NCBI GenBank assembly: GCA_019242475.1 | Contig: JAFAVK010000005.1 | Location: 1-61,549 of the forward strand | Origin: Acidobacteriota bacterium | GTDB lineage: Bacteria; Acidobacteriota; Blastocatellia; Pyrinomonadales; Pyrinomonadaceae | Reading direction: 5' to 3' | Length of the DNA stretch: 61,549 bases | Shown here: piece by piece, positions 1 to 8,658 of the stretch | How the letters are laid out: every line of letters starts with the position of its first letter | Position numbering within the stretch: position 1 is the first letter of the stretch | Translations under genes and position numbers: made by a program | Notes under the pieces: model-generated | Seen by the model: the letters and a program-made list of their open reading frames with translations, nothing else | Databases searched by the model: none | Told to the model about the DNA's origin: nothing

Positions 1-345
1 TGGGCCGCTGAGGATGAATTGCCAGATGAACAGAAACGCCATCAGTCGGCCCCAGGTCTCGCGGCCATAGCCTTCGCGCAGGTAGACGTAGGTGCCGCCC
101 GACCCCGGAAGGCTTGCGCCAAGCTCGCTCCACACCATGCCGTCGGGGATGGCGATCAAGACGGCGATGAACCAGCCGAGCATTGCTTGCGGCCCGCCGA
201 GCGCAGACATCAGCAGCGGGATAGTGATGAACGGCCCGATGCCGATCATGTTCGACATGTTGAGCGCCGTCGCCTGCAACAGCCCGAAGCGCCGCGCGAG
301 CCGCCCGTCGTCGCCGCCCCGGGCGGAGTTGTTCTCAGTGTTCAT
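1..345 (-). CDS. APC-family amino-acid permease, N-terminal part
   Basis: This gene is cut by the left window edge; about 115 N-terminal residues are present. Reading the minus strand from the ATG at 345 gives a short polar head, then 'LQATALNMSNMIGIGPFITI' and a run ending 'WSELGASLPGSGGTYVYL'. The GxG-bearing first helix and the E-L-G-x-x-x-P-x-S-G-G-x-Y-x-Y signature are hallmarks of the amino acid-polyamine-organocation permeases. The product would be an inner-membrane secondary transporter for an amino acid or polyamine; the substrate cannot be told from this part. It lies 57 bp downstream of the GH18/NodB/GT2 gene on the same strand, so the two may share a transcript. Confidence 0.85.
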   Translation of the reverse strand, partial: MNTENNSARGGDDGRLARRFGLLQATALNMSNMIGIGPFITIPLLMSALGGPQAMLGWFIAVLIAIPDGMVWSELGASLPGSGGTYVYLREGYGRETWGRLMAFLFIWQFILSGP

Positions 346-402
346 CGAGCCCCCGAAGCCTTCCCCGCTCGCACCACAGGCGGGCCTTGAGAGTCATTGA
401 TT

Positions 403-3400
403 TTAAGAGCGCGCGCCGACGGTCGCCTTCCTTTCGAGCTTGCCCCAGCCGACCGCCGCGCCGCGCGCCGCGACGACGACCGACTTGATCATCACGTAGT
501 ACATCACCTGCCGGTAGCAGAAGCGTTGCAGGAAGAGCCACCACAGGAGCTTCCACTGCTCGCGCTTCTCCAGCGCGAAGGCGAAGGCCGCCGAGAGCCA
601 GTCCACGGCGAGGAAGAGCGCGTAGTAGAAGAGGATCTGCTTGAGGTTCGAGCCGGCGTACTCCTCGCCGTGCTGCCAGCGCTGGAGCACGGCGCGCGCG
701 AGGCTCCACGCCAGCATCAAGTCCATCACGGGCGAGACGAGCGGGAAGATGATCTGAAAGACCCACACGTTCGGCATGGCGAAGAAGCCGAGCGTGCCGT
801 AGCGCGGGCGCAGGAGCGCGCCCTTGTGCTTCCACATGCACTGCAAAGTCCCGTACGCCCAGCGGAAGCGCTGCTTCGCCAGCGCGCGCAGGGTGTCGGG
901 CGCCTCCGTCCACGCCAGCGCGCGCTCCGAATAACCGATCTTGTAACCGAGCCGCCGCACGCGCAGCGTGAGGTCTTGATCCTCCGCGAGCGTGTCGGAG
1001 GAGAAGCCGCCCACCTGTTCAAGCAGCTCGCGCCGCCAGGCGCCGACCGCGCCGGGGACGACCGTGATGCAGTTGAGCGAGGCGAAGGCGCGCCTGTCCA
1101 TGTTCTGCGAGGTGATGTATTCGAGCGCCTGCCAGCGCGTGACGAGGTTGATGCGGTTGCCGACCTTGGCGTTACCGGCGACCGCTCCGATGTGCGGGTC
1201 GCGGAAGCGGTGGGCGAGGGCGCCGAGCGCCTCCGGCTCGAAGACGGTGTCGGCGTCGAGGCCGATGACGACCTCGCCCCGCGCGTGGCGCAGCCCGTAG
1301 TTGAGCGCCTCGGCCTTCCCCGCGTTCTCCTTCGTGAAGAGGCGCACGCGCGGCTCCGCGCCGAACTGCTCGCGCACGACCTCGCTCGTGCGGTCGGGCG
1401 AGCCGTCGTCCACGACGATGACCTCGAACGCTTCATAGTGCGAGGCGAGCAGGCTCCTCACGGTCTGCGCGATGACCCGCTCCTCGTTGTAGGCCGGGAC
1501 GATGACTGAGACGAACGGCGCGTAGTCTTCGCCGAAGTGCGTCTCGGCGCGGCGGCGCGCGCGCCACCACTGCGCGAAGGCCAGCGACCCGATGACGGCG
1601 ATGCGCGCGAGCCCGAGCGTGATCCCGACGACGAAGACCCACTGCAAGAGCCAGCCCAGCGTCGAGAGCGTGAAGAAGGTCACGGCGTCGGCGCCGGCGA
1701 AGAGACCTTTCCTTTCGGGCAGGGGCGGCATCGACTGCTCGCGCGTGAGCCCGGCCAGCTCGGTCGTCGTCACGAACCTGTAGCCGCGCGCGCGCAGCTC
1801 GTTGATGATCCGCGGCAGCGCCTCGATGGTCTGCTCGCGCTCGCCGCCGCCGTCGTGCAAGAGCACGACCTGGCCGGTCACGTCCGGGTCGTTGCTCGTG
1901 ATGCCCTCGACGGTCTTCTGCACGATCACGTCGGCGGTCGAGCGGGGCTGATCCCAGTCGTCGGGGTCTACGCGCAGGCCGATGGCGAGGTAGCCGAGGC
2001 GCCGGGCGCGGACGATGGGGCCGACCTCGTCCGGCGTCTGCGGCTCGGCGTCCCCGAAGTAGGGCGGGCGGAAGAGCGTGGTCGAGCGGCCCGTCTGCGA
2101 CTCGATGAGGCGCTGCGTCGCGTTCAGCTCCAGGTCTACGAGGCGGCCCGGTATCTCGCCGAGGTTGGGGTGCGTGAAGGTGTGGTTGCCGATGTCGTGC
2201 CCCTCGGCGACGATGCGGCGCACCAGCTCCGGGTTCTCCTCCCCGTTCTGCCCGATGATGAAGAAGGTCGCGGGCACCTGTTCGCGCTTGAGGATGTCGA
2301 GGATGCGCGGCGTCCAGGCGGGGTCGGGGCCGTCGTCGAAGGTGAGGGCGACGAGGCCGGGGTGGTAGCCCGCGCGCCGTATGACGTAGGACGAGGGCGT
2401 CGCCGTGTAGCGCTCGTTCTCGATCTGCTTCGACTCTTCGTCGAGCGTGAACTCGCGCGCGCCGTCGCGCGGCTCGGCGATGACTTGCAGGATTTCGCCC
2501 ATGCCGTCGAAGTCCACGTCGTAGCCGTAGCGTATCGAACGCAGGCCGTCGGCCGAGTCGGCGTTCGCCTGGCTCCCGAAGACAGACCAGAGCGAAGGGT
2601 CTTCCGAGCCGAGCCGCCAGAGCGCGATGCCGGCCGGGCGGTAGGCGCCCACGACGCGCATCTGGTCGTAGGCCGAGACGGCGTCGAGGAACCAGACCGT
2701 GTGGTGCGAGCCGTCCTCCTCCTCGTAGGAGAAGTAAGGGTTGCGCGTGGCCTTGTCGAACTTGATCTCGGCCTCGGAGTCGCGCGCGGAGAGCACGGCC
2801 TCCTGGAAGGTGACCTCGCTCGCCTCCTCTTCGGCATCGCTCCAGTCGTAGCCGTAGTTGCCGATGGCGACGATGGTCTTCGCCGGGTCGAGTTCGCTCA
2901 TGCGCCGGGCGAGCGTGCGCTCGAACCACTGCTGGCCGGCGATGCTGCCGGGCGTGCTCGACTCCCAGTGCTCGTCGTAGCCCATCAGGATGAGGTAGTC
3001 GTTGAGGCCCGCGTAGACCGGGTAGTTCCAGTCCGAGTCGTCGAAGGGCACGGCCTGCGTGACCACGAAGCCGCGCGGGTGGAAGGCGTCGTGCAGCGAC
3101 TGCATGAAGCGGCGGAGGTTCCCCTGCGACTCGGTGGGCACCTCTTCGAGGTCGATGCAGACGCCCCCGAACTTGTTCTCGTCCACGAGCTGCAAGAGCG
3201 CCTTCACGAGACGCTGCCTGGACTCCTCGGTGGCGACGGCGCGCGCGAGCAGTTCCGGGTTCCACTGCTCGTTCTGGTAGTTTTGCACGAGCGGGATGAT
3301 GGGCAGGTCGGGGCGCTCGCGCCGGAGCAGGTCGAGCGCCGGGCGGTGTATGTCGCGCACGAGCGGGTCGGCGCCGTCCTGGAGGCGTATCCACTCGGGC

Positions 3401-3954
3401 ACCACCCAGTCGAGCTGCGCGAGGTTGCGCTTGAGCGAGGCGTAACTCGAATCGTCCCAGTTGACGTAAAAGCCTATCGAGAGCGGCTTCGCCCCGGGCG
3501 CGGCCGGCTCGCCCGCGGCGGGCACGACCGGGCGTTGCGGCGGGGGCGCGACCGGGTGCTGCGAGGGTCGGCTTGAGGGGACGAACGCGGTCTTCTTAAG
3601 TTCCTGCTGAAGCTCCTGCCGCGCCTTGTGGAGCGCGAGCCCGCGGCGCGTCGTGACCAGCGGCGTCGGCCGCGGGGCGGCGGCGTCGGCCGCGCTCGGC
3701 AGCGCCGTGATGGGGCGGAGGTTGAGCGCGGGCAGCAGCGGGTTGACGAGCACGCTCGCGACGAAGACGCCGATGAACGCCGTCGCGACGACCGCCGCGG
3801 CGATCCACGTCCAGCGGGTGCGCCGCCAGCGGCGTCCCTGCGGGTCGTAGAAGACGGGCGTTTCAGGGGGGGCGGGGGGCTTCCCTCCCGTGCTTTTCGT
3901 GTCGTGTGCTGTCGCCACGCCTGGATGATAACCTGTCCGGCCGTTGCTCTTCAC
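403..3954 (-). CDS. Trifunctional GH18-polysaccharide deacetylase-GT2 membrane glycosyltransferase
   Basis: The 1183-residue protein starts at a GTG. An N-terminal anchor (about 48-75) is followed by a Pro/Ala-rich stalk. A GH18-like module (about 160-480) carries 'GGVCIDLEEVP', matching the GH18 DxE region. A NodB deacetylase module (about 530-745) carries 'LTFDDGPDPAW' and 'HDIGNHTFTHPNL', the metal-binding D-D and HxxxH motifs. After further membrane helices comes a processive GT2 module (about 810-1060) with 'IVPAYNEE', 'VVDDGS', 'LDADT', 'EDQDLTLR' and 'QRFRWAYG', the last being the QxxRW processivity motif. More helices follow. This layout combines polymerising (inside) with hydrolysing and deacetylating (outside) activities, as PgaB and PgaC do separately. 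An N-acetylglucosamine-type exopolysaccharide is the likely product (inference). The next gene downstream on this strand is the permease. Confidence 0.9.
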   Translation of the reverse strand: MKSNGRTGYHPGVATAHDTKSTGGKPPAPPETPVFYDPQGRRWRRTRWTWIAAAVVATAFIGVFVASVLVNPLLPALNLRPITALPSAADAAAPRPTPLVTTRRGLALHKARQELQQELKKTAFVPSSRPSQHPVAPPPQRPVVPAAGEPAAPGAKPLSIGFYVNWDDSSYASLKRNLAQLDWVVPEWIRLQDGADPLVRDIHRPALDLLRRERPDLPIIPLVQNYQNEQWNPELLARAVATEESRQRLVKALLQLVDENKFGGVCIDLEEVPTESQGNLRRFMQSLHDAFHPRGFVVTQAVPFDDSDWNYPVYAGLNDYLILMGYDEHWESSTPGSIAGQQWFERTLARRMSELDPAKTIVAIGNYGYDWSDAEEEASEVTFQEAVLSARDSEAEIKFDKATRNPYFSYEEEDGSHHTVWFLDAVSAYDQMRVVGAYRPAGIALWRLGSEDPSLWSVFGSQANADSADGLRSIRYGYDVDFDGMGEILQVIAEPRDGAREFTLDEESKQIENERYTATPSSYVIRRAGYHPGLVALTFDDGPDPAWTPRILDILKREQVPATFFIIGQNGEENPELVRRIVAEGHDIGNHTFTHPNLGEIPGRLVDLELNATQRLIESQTGRSTTLFRPPYFGDAEPQTPDEVGPIVRARRLGYLAIGLRVDPDDWDQPRSTADVIVQKTVEGITSNDPDVTGQVVLLHDGGGEREQTIEALPRIINELRARGYRFVTTTELAGLTREQSMPPLPERKGLFAGADAVTFFTLSTLGWLLQWVFVVGITLGLARIAVIGSLAFAQWWRARRRAETHFGEDYAPFVSVIVPAYNEERVIAQTVRSLLASHYEAFEVIVVDDGSPDRTSEVVREQFGAEPRVRLFTKENAGKAEALNYGLRHARGEVVIGLDADTVFEPEALGALAHRFRDPHIGAVAGNAKVGNRINLVTRWQALEYITSQNMDRRAFASLNCITVVPGAVGAWRRELLEQVGGFSSDTLAEDQDLTLRVRRLGYKIGYSERALAWTEAPDTLRALAKQRFRWAYGTLQCMWKHKGALLRPRYGTLGFFAMPNVWVFQIIFPLVSPVMDLMLAWSLARAVLQRWQHGEEYAGSNLKQILFYYALFLAVDWLSAAFAFALEKREQWKLLWWLFLQRFCYRQVMYYVMIKSVVVAARGAAVGWGKLERKATVGARS

Positions 3955-4195
3955 GTTCGCGAAGGGGATTAGTCAAGTCGAAAGGCCCCCGGCCCCGCGG
4001 AGTTTTATCTCGACACCGTCGATGCGGTCGGCTAGGATGTGAGTTGGGCGTCGCGCGAGCCGCGGGCCGACGCGGACACCACCGACACCTTACGCACGGA
4101 CAGAGTCCGAAACTTACCTTGAGAGATTTATCCACGAGGCGGAAAGCTCATTTCTCACCCTCCCTCCCCGGCGGGAGTCTGCCAGTACAAGCGAA

Positions 4196-4768
4196 GTGAA
4201 AGACGAACAGAGCCAAGCGCGCGGGGCGAATCTGCGCAGGAACAAGCGGGTCAAGATGCGCTTCCCCGTCCGGGTCGAAATCCCGCTCGACGACGGGCGC
4301 ACGCGCGTCCTGCAAGCCGAGACGGTCGTGGTGAGCCACGCCGGCGCGACGCTCGACGTGGACGAGCCCATCCCGGAGGGCATGGGGCTTCAGGTCTCGC
4401 CGCCCTTCGGCGGGTCGCTGCTGGCGGAGGTCAACGGCATCTGGGTGGACGGCGAGACCGGCCGCCACCGCGTCAGCATACGCCTGCTCGACCCCCTGTC
4501 CTGGACTTCGCCGGAGCGGTTCGTCGCGCCCCCCGGCCACGAGCCCGAAAGGGTGAGCGTCGGAATCCACCCCTGGGTGTGGCAGATGCTCGGCGAGTAC
4601 ACGAGCTACCTCAAAGAGACCTCGGCGGAGGCGGCTTCCCCCGACGCGGTGGCCGAGGGCATCCTGGAGCGGGCCTTGATGAGCGACGGGCAGTTTCAGA
4701 AGTGGTTCGCGGCGAAGATCACCGAAGACATCGAAGCGTGGGAGGAGGAGTGCGTCCGGGAAGGTTGA
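4196..4768 (+). CDS. PilZ-like domain protein
   Basis: The 190-residue protein starts at a GTG at 4196. Near the N-terminus 'RRNKRVKMRFPVRVEI' resembles the RxxxR arginine motif of PilZ c-di-GMP receptors, followed by beta-rich sequence with 'VVVSHAGATLDVDEPIPEGM' in the place of the usual D/NxSxxG strand. The second motif is degenerate (SHAGA), so nucleotide binding is uncertain. The C-terminal 90 residues are helical and acidic, ending 'WEEECVREG'. No signal peptide is seen, so it is probably cytosolic. It stands alone, divergent from the glycan synthase gene; a c-di-GMP link to that exopolysaccharide enzyme would be plausible but is only inference. A terminator-like hairpin follows about 150 bp downstream. 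Confidence 0.6.
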   Translation: MKDEQSQARGANLRRNKRVKMRFPVRVEIPLDDGRTRVLQAETVVVSHAGATLDVDEPIPEGMGLQVSPPFGGSLLAEVNGIWVDGETGRHRVSIRLLDPLSWTSPERFVAPPGHEPERVSVGIHPWVWQMLGEYTSYLKETSAEAASPDAVAEGILERALMSDGQFQKWFAAKITEDIEAWEEECVREG

Positions 4769-5247
4769 GCGGCGAGCGGCCGGCCCTGCCGGACGCGGGC
4801 CGTCATCGTTGTTGCCCCTCGGCAACGTTACCGCAAGAAAGCCGCAACCACGCGGGGCGCGCGCGTTAGTAGGATACGGCGCGAGGGGAAGGACGGCCTT
4901 CTCCCTTCACAAGAAAGCCGGGGTGCCTTATTCGTCGGGGATTAGGCGCCCCGGTTTCTGTTTTCAAGCACACGGGTGCGCGCCGGCGGCCTCGCAGCCC
5001 GGCCCCGAACCCGACCGCCGCCCGCGCCCGCGGCGTCTCACGCGGCCTGCCGCCGCAACGATTCCGCACCTTATTCATAAGAGCGGCGCAACCCGGCGCG
5101 TGGGCCGCGCGGGTTACTGTCCCCGCAGACAAATCGCCGCAGCTCCGCTTCAGGGACAAGGGCCTCGCACCCGACGAACCTGTGCTCTCTGGCCGCAGGC
5201 GCGCGATTCAGAAATCAACTTTTTCTTGTGAAAGGGAGTCAGTATTT
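4769..5247. other. Intergenic region before the ompA-like gene
   Basis: This 479-bp stretch holds a terminator-like hairpin at 4918-4964 and the leader of the OmpA-like gene. The ribosome binding site of that gene is AAAGGGAG at about 5231-5238. Small reading frames here look like shadows. I see no recognisable riboswitch. Confidence 0.5.
4918..4964 (+). terminator. Putative intrinsic terminator after the PilZ-like gene
   Basis: An 11-bp stem (4918-4928 with 4944-4954, one G-U pair) is GC-rich and is followed by TTTCTGTTTT. It lies between the PilZ-like gene and the OmpA-like gene, both on the plus strand. Confidence 0.6.
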
Positions 5248-6282
5248 ATGAAGTCCATCCGCTCCGGGAAGTACCTGTACCTGTGCGCCGCGCTCGCGCT
5301 GGCGCTCGCGCCGGCCGCCTTCGCGCAGGACGCCTCCGCGCCGTCTTCAAACGGCGGCAGCCCGACCTCGGTCGCGTCTGGTCAGAAGATGAAGCTCAAG
5401 GGCGTGGTCACGCGCCGCGACGCAGACACCTTCGTCGTGCAAGACCAGTCGGGCAACTCCTACACGGTTCTGCTCAACGACCGCACCAGCGTCAAGACGA
5501 AGGGTGGCTTCTTCGGCGGCGGCACCAACTACGGCGTGACCGCCATCCTGCGCGGCCTTAACCTCGAAGTCGAAGGGCGCGGCGACGGCACCAACCTCGT
5601 CGCCGAGAAGGTGCGCTTCAACGACACAGACCTGCGCACGGCGCGCACGGTCGAGGCCAACGTCACGCCCGTGGAGAATCGCGTCGGCGAGGCGGAAGGA
5701 AGAATCGGGCAGGTCGAGCAGAACGCGCAACGCCTCTCGGGTCAGTTGGACGAGCTGGCCGCGGTCTCGAACGCCGCGCGCGGCGGCGCCAAGGCCGCGC
5801 AGGAGACGGCCGACCGCGCGGTCGAAGGCGTGAACGCCACGAACGAGCGCATCTCGGCGCTCGACGACTACCAGGCGCAGAACAGCCAGAGCATCCAGTT
5901 CAAGGTCGGCAGCGCCGTGCTCTCGCCCGAGGCGAAGCAGCAGCTCGACCAGATCGCGCAGCAGGCGGGCACCGCCAAGGGCTACGTCCTTCAGGTCTCG
6001 GGCTTCGCCAGCTCGGACGGCTCGACGGAGGCCAACCGTCGCCTGAGCCAGCACAGGGCTGAGAACGTCATCCGTTACCTCGTCGAGAACGGAAACATCC
6101 CGCTGCGCCGCATCATCACGCACTACGGCTACGGCGAGTTGCAGCCCGTCGCCGACAACGCGACGCGCGAGGGGCGCGAACAGAACCGCCGCGTCGAAGT
6201 GCAGGTGCTCGTCAGCCGCGGCCTGACGCAGGGCGCGCCCGTCGCGGCTTCGGGCGGCGCCACGCCCGACACGCAGCCGTAA
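5248..6282 (+). CDS. OmpA-family outer-membrane protein, paralogue 1
   Basis: The start is taken as the ATG at 5248, after AAAGGGAG, because it opens directly into a signal peptide ('LALALAPAAFAQ'); the mature protein begins near residue 25. Residues about 40-130 form a beta-rich module with 'KLKGVVTRRDADTFVVQD' and 'VLLNDRTSVKTKGGFF', resembling the DUF5666 type. A heptad-rich linker (about 135-200) includes 'GRIGQVEQNAQRLSGQLDEL' and may form a coiled coil. The C-terminal OmpA domain (about 215-325) has 'VSGFASSDGSTEANRRLSQHRAENV' split over its core, the peptidoglycan-binding region. The role would be periplasmic anchoring of the envelope. A close paralogue sits at 52178-53203. Confidence 0.88.
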   Translation: MKSIRSGKYLYLCAALALALAPAAFAQDASAPSSNGGSPTSVASGQKMKLKGVVTRRDADTFVVQDQSGNSYTVLLNDRTSVKTKGGFFGGGTNYGVTAILRGLNLEVEGRGDGTNLVAEKVRFNDTDLRTARTVEANVTPVENRVGEAEGRIGQVEQNAQRLSGQLDELAAVSNAARGGAKAAQETADRAVEGVNATNERISALDDYQAQNSQSIQFKVGSAVLSPEAKQQLDQIAQQAGTAKGYVLQVSGFASSDGSTEANRRLSQHRAENVIRYLVENGNIPLRRIITHYGYGELQPVADNATREGREQNRRVEVQVLVSRGLTQGAPVAASGGATPDTQP

Positions 6283-6302
6283 CGAAGCCCGCCGTCTTAA
6301 TG

Positions 6303-6340
6303 CGAAAGGCCGGAAGGAGAATATTCCTTCCGGCCTTTCG
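6303..6340. terminator. Bidirectional hairpin between convergent genes
   Basis: A perfect 16-bp stem (6303-6318 with 6325-6340) encloses a 6-nt loop. It lies between the converging OmpA-like gene and the response regulator gene and can serve both strands. The U-run is weak on both sides. Confidence 0.75.
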
Positions 6341-6358
6341 TTATGGATTTGACTGCTC

Positions 6359-6748
6359 TCAGCCGTACAGGAACCCGCTGACGGTCTTCTCAAGCTGCGG
6401 CATGTCGAGCGGCTTCCTGATGTAGGCGTCGCAGCCGGCCTCGCGGGCTGCCTCCTCGATGCCGAACGTGTCGTATGCCGTAATGGCGAGGATGGGCACG
6501 CCCGCGCAGTGCTCGTCGTACTTGCGGATCGCCTGCGCCGCCGTGAGGCCGTCCACCTCGGGCAGATTCAGATCCATCAGAATCAGGTCGGGGCAGACGT
6601 GCGCCACGGCCTCCAGCGCCTCGCGCCCGTCCGTTGCTTCGACCACCCTGTACCCCCAACGCTCCAGCTCAAGCCTGATGACATCGCGCGTGTCATCGCT
6701 GTCTTCGACCACGAGGATGGTGGGGGCGCGCCCTGCGAACTTACTCAT
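6359..6748 (-). CDS. Single-domain response regulator (CheY-like receiver)
   Basis: The 129 residues consist of one receiver domain and no output domain. The acidic pair is E15-D16 ('LVVEDSDD'), the phosphoacceptor is D59 in 'LILMDLNLP', the switch threonine is T90 ('AITAYD') and the conserved lysine is K112 ('IRKPLD'), so all key residues are intact. It would accept phosphate from a histidine kinase that is not encoded in this window and act through protein contact. It converges on the OmpA-like gene with a shared hairpin between them. A GAGGGG sequence lies 8 nt before the ATG. Confidence 0.93.
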   Translation of the reverse strand: MSKFAGRAPTILVVEDSDDTRDVIRLELERWGYRVVEATDGREALEAVAHVCPDLILMDLNLPEVDGLTAAQAIRKYDEHCAGVPILAITAYDTFGIEEAAREAGCDAYIRKPLDMPQLEKTVSGFLYG

Positions 6749-7013
6749 GCCTTCAACCCCTCAAACGTATCGGAGGGACAGTGCAATTTTCATGCAACGT
6801 TGACGAGATTAGTTCACGAATATGGCCGCGGCAGGGGCGGGTAACTTAAATGCCAATCTGATATGCCCTTAGACGACCTCTCCGATTCGGCCCGGCGATA
6901 GTGCCGGGAGTGGCGGCGCTGTCGGGCCGTTGTTTTCTGTTGCAAAATACGTCACGCGGGGTCGCCTATCGCATCAACCAGGTACACCCTCGCGGGCCTT
7001 GCATGGCGCCTGC
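6749..7013. other. Intergenic region with a GC-rich inverted repeat
   Basis: This stretch separates the response regulator from the next minus-strand gene. It contains a CGGCCCG...CGGGCCG inverted repeat near 6890-6925, without a clear T-run in the minus direction. No gene is seen. Confidence 0.35.
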
Positions 7014-8417
7014 TTATCCCGCTCGGCTGCGGCGATAGTTAGCCCCCTCGAGACTTTCCAGCACCAGCGCGATTGTCTTCGAGTTCTCCGCCACCTTTCG
7101 CCACGCGTCGTCCAGTTCCCTCTGCTTCCTCTTCCAGTCCTCGACGCCCCTGGGGCGCTCGAAGACCTCGGCGCGGGCCTTGTCGGCCATCTCTTCGGCC
7201 AGGGCATCGCCCCTCGCGTCGCAGAACATCTCAGCTTTCGCCTCGGCCCGGCCGGCGAGGTTTGTCGAGATGCTGGCAAAGAGTTTCTCGACCCGGCCGA
7301 GGTTATCCCTGAGCGCCGACAAAACCGTCAGGTGTAACTGCTCGGACGCCCTCCTGCGATGGCCGAGGGCGGCGGCCAGGCCCTCGGTCTTATGGGCCTC
7401 GCGGAGCCGGACGCGCCGCAGCGCCCCCGCGCGTCGAACCGTTTTAATCTCACGCATGCGCCAACGCGCCGGCGCATCGCGCTGCCACGCGGGGAGCACG
7501 GCGGCAACTCTCAAGGCCCGCCCGGCCACCGAGCGGAGGAGTCTGAGCGTGGCCCGGAGCGTGGCAGCCAGCACGACGTACGGCGCCTCGAACGACGCCT
7601 GAGTCAGTATCGAAATCGGCCTCGTCAGCCTCGTTCGATGGAGCAGCAGTAAGCCCTCTTTCCCGAGCCAAAGGGGAAGCTGCAAGGGTAAGCAGCACGC
7701 CCACACCACCCCCTTCGCCGACAGGTGAAAGGCCCCGTAGACGCAAAGCACCTCGAACATATCCATGACGAGGTTGATGGCCTCGACCAGCGGCGCGCCG
7801 GTCGAGGCCGGGCCGGCGGCCGGGGTCACCGCGGGCTCCGGCGATTCCTCCGGACGGCTCAGGACGCCCTGAAGGGCCGCGTTGACCGTGACCCCTCCCT
7901 CTTCTGAAGCGGCGTCCGAGAGCGCCGCCGCCCGGCTCATCTCTTCGACGGCGAGGGCGCGTTTGTAAGCGAGGGTCACGCCGCATCCGCTCGACAGGGC
8001 CAGGGCCGCGGCGACGGCGAGGCGCGCCGCGCGGCTTTCAAAGAAATGGAACAGAACGCCGGCTCCCCCTTTCAGAGCGACAAAGGCCGCGGCCAACGCC
8101 GCGGACGTCTCGCTTACGGGCAGGAGCAGTTCAAAGCTGAAACTGACTATCACGTAATTGGCGAGTGCGACGCAGACGGCGAGCAGGAGGCAGAAGACCG
8201 CGGCCAAAAATTTCGCGGCCCCTTCCCGCTCGGCCTGCGTCTTAATCGCGAAGTGCAAACGGTTCAGCCTCAGCGCCGGGACGCGAATCAACTCCCGGAG
8301 AGACTGCCCGAGAGCTTCCGAAAAGTTCGCGAGCCGACCCCGTGTCTCCGGACATGCCGAGCGTCGGCGGGGACGTGCTGGCCGTGGCGATTGTCCAAGG
8401 GAAAAAGTAGGCCGCAC
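7014..8417 (-). CDS. Unrecognised membrane protein of the accessory block
   Basis: I do not recognise this 467-residue protein. After a basic N-terminus (about 1-70, whose start is uncertain) it shows hydrophobic segments at about 72-92 ('FLAAVFCLLLAVCVALANYV'), about 105-125 and about 135-155, then a Pro/Ala-rich loop (about 175-225). Another hydrophobic stretch follows (about 225-290, 'VMDMFEVLCVYGAFHLS', 'VVWACCLPLQLPLWL'). The C-terminal 160 residues are basic, helical and probably cytosolic. The general plan (paired helices, long soluble tail) recalls the DUF4407 protein 3 kb away, but I see no clear sequence match. It is divergent from the helical-repeat gene at 8659, and the two may share a control region. 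Confidence 0.6.
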   Translation of the reverse strand: MRPTFSLGQSPRPARPRRRSACPETRGRLANFSEALGQSLRELIRVPALRLNRLHFAIKTQAEREGAAKFLAAVFCLLLAVCVALANYVIVSFSFELLLPVSETSAALAAAFVALKGGAGVLFHFFESRAARLAVAAALALSSGCGVTLAYKRALAVEEMSRAAALSDAASEEGGVTVNAALQGVLSRPEESPEPAVTPAAGPASTGAPLVEAINLVMDMFEVLCVYGAFHLSAKGVVWACCLPLQLPLWLGKEGLLLLHRTRLTRPISILTQASFEAPYVVLAATLRATLRLLRSVAGRALRVAAVLPAWQRDAPARWRMREIKTVRRAGALRRVRLREAHKTEGLAAALGHRRRASEQLHLTVLSALRDNLGRVEKLFASISTNLAGRAEAKAEMFCDARGDALAEEMADKARAEVFERPRGVEDWKRKQRELDDAWRKVAENSKTIALVLESLEGANYRRSRAG

Positions 8418-8658
8418 GTCGAAGAGGGCTTACCGCCCCGGCTCCTTCGGGTAGAAGGGCGCGTCCATCACAGCCGGCTCGGAGGCTACCGTCGGGCAAA
8501 GCCGGCCGGGCTCTGTTGGCCGCCGGTGACACCGCCCGGGACGGGCTTGAGTACGTGACCGGGGGCGTGCCAGAATTGCACGAATTGACTGAGAGAGCCG
8601 CGGTCGAAATCAATCCCTAAACCCTTACTGCGCGCACACTCTGGCGGAAGGAAACCGG

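Noticed and set aside
397..3576. Long plus-strand frames opposite the glycan synthase gene
   Set aside because: They are shadows of the high-GC minus-strand gene; their products are Arg/Ala/Pro-rich with no domain.
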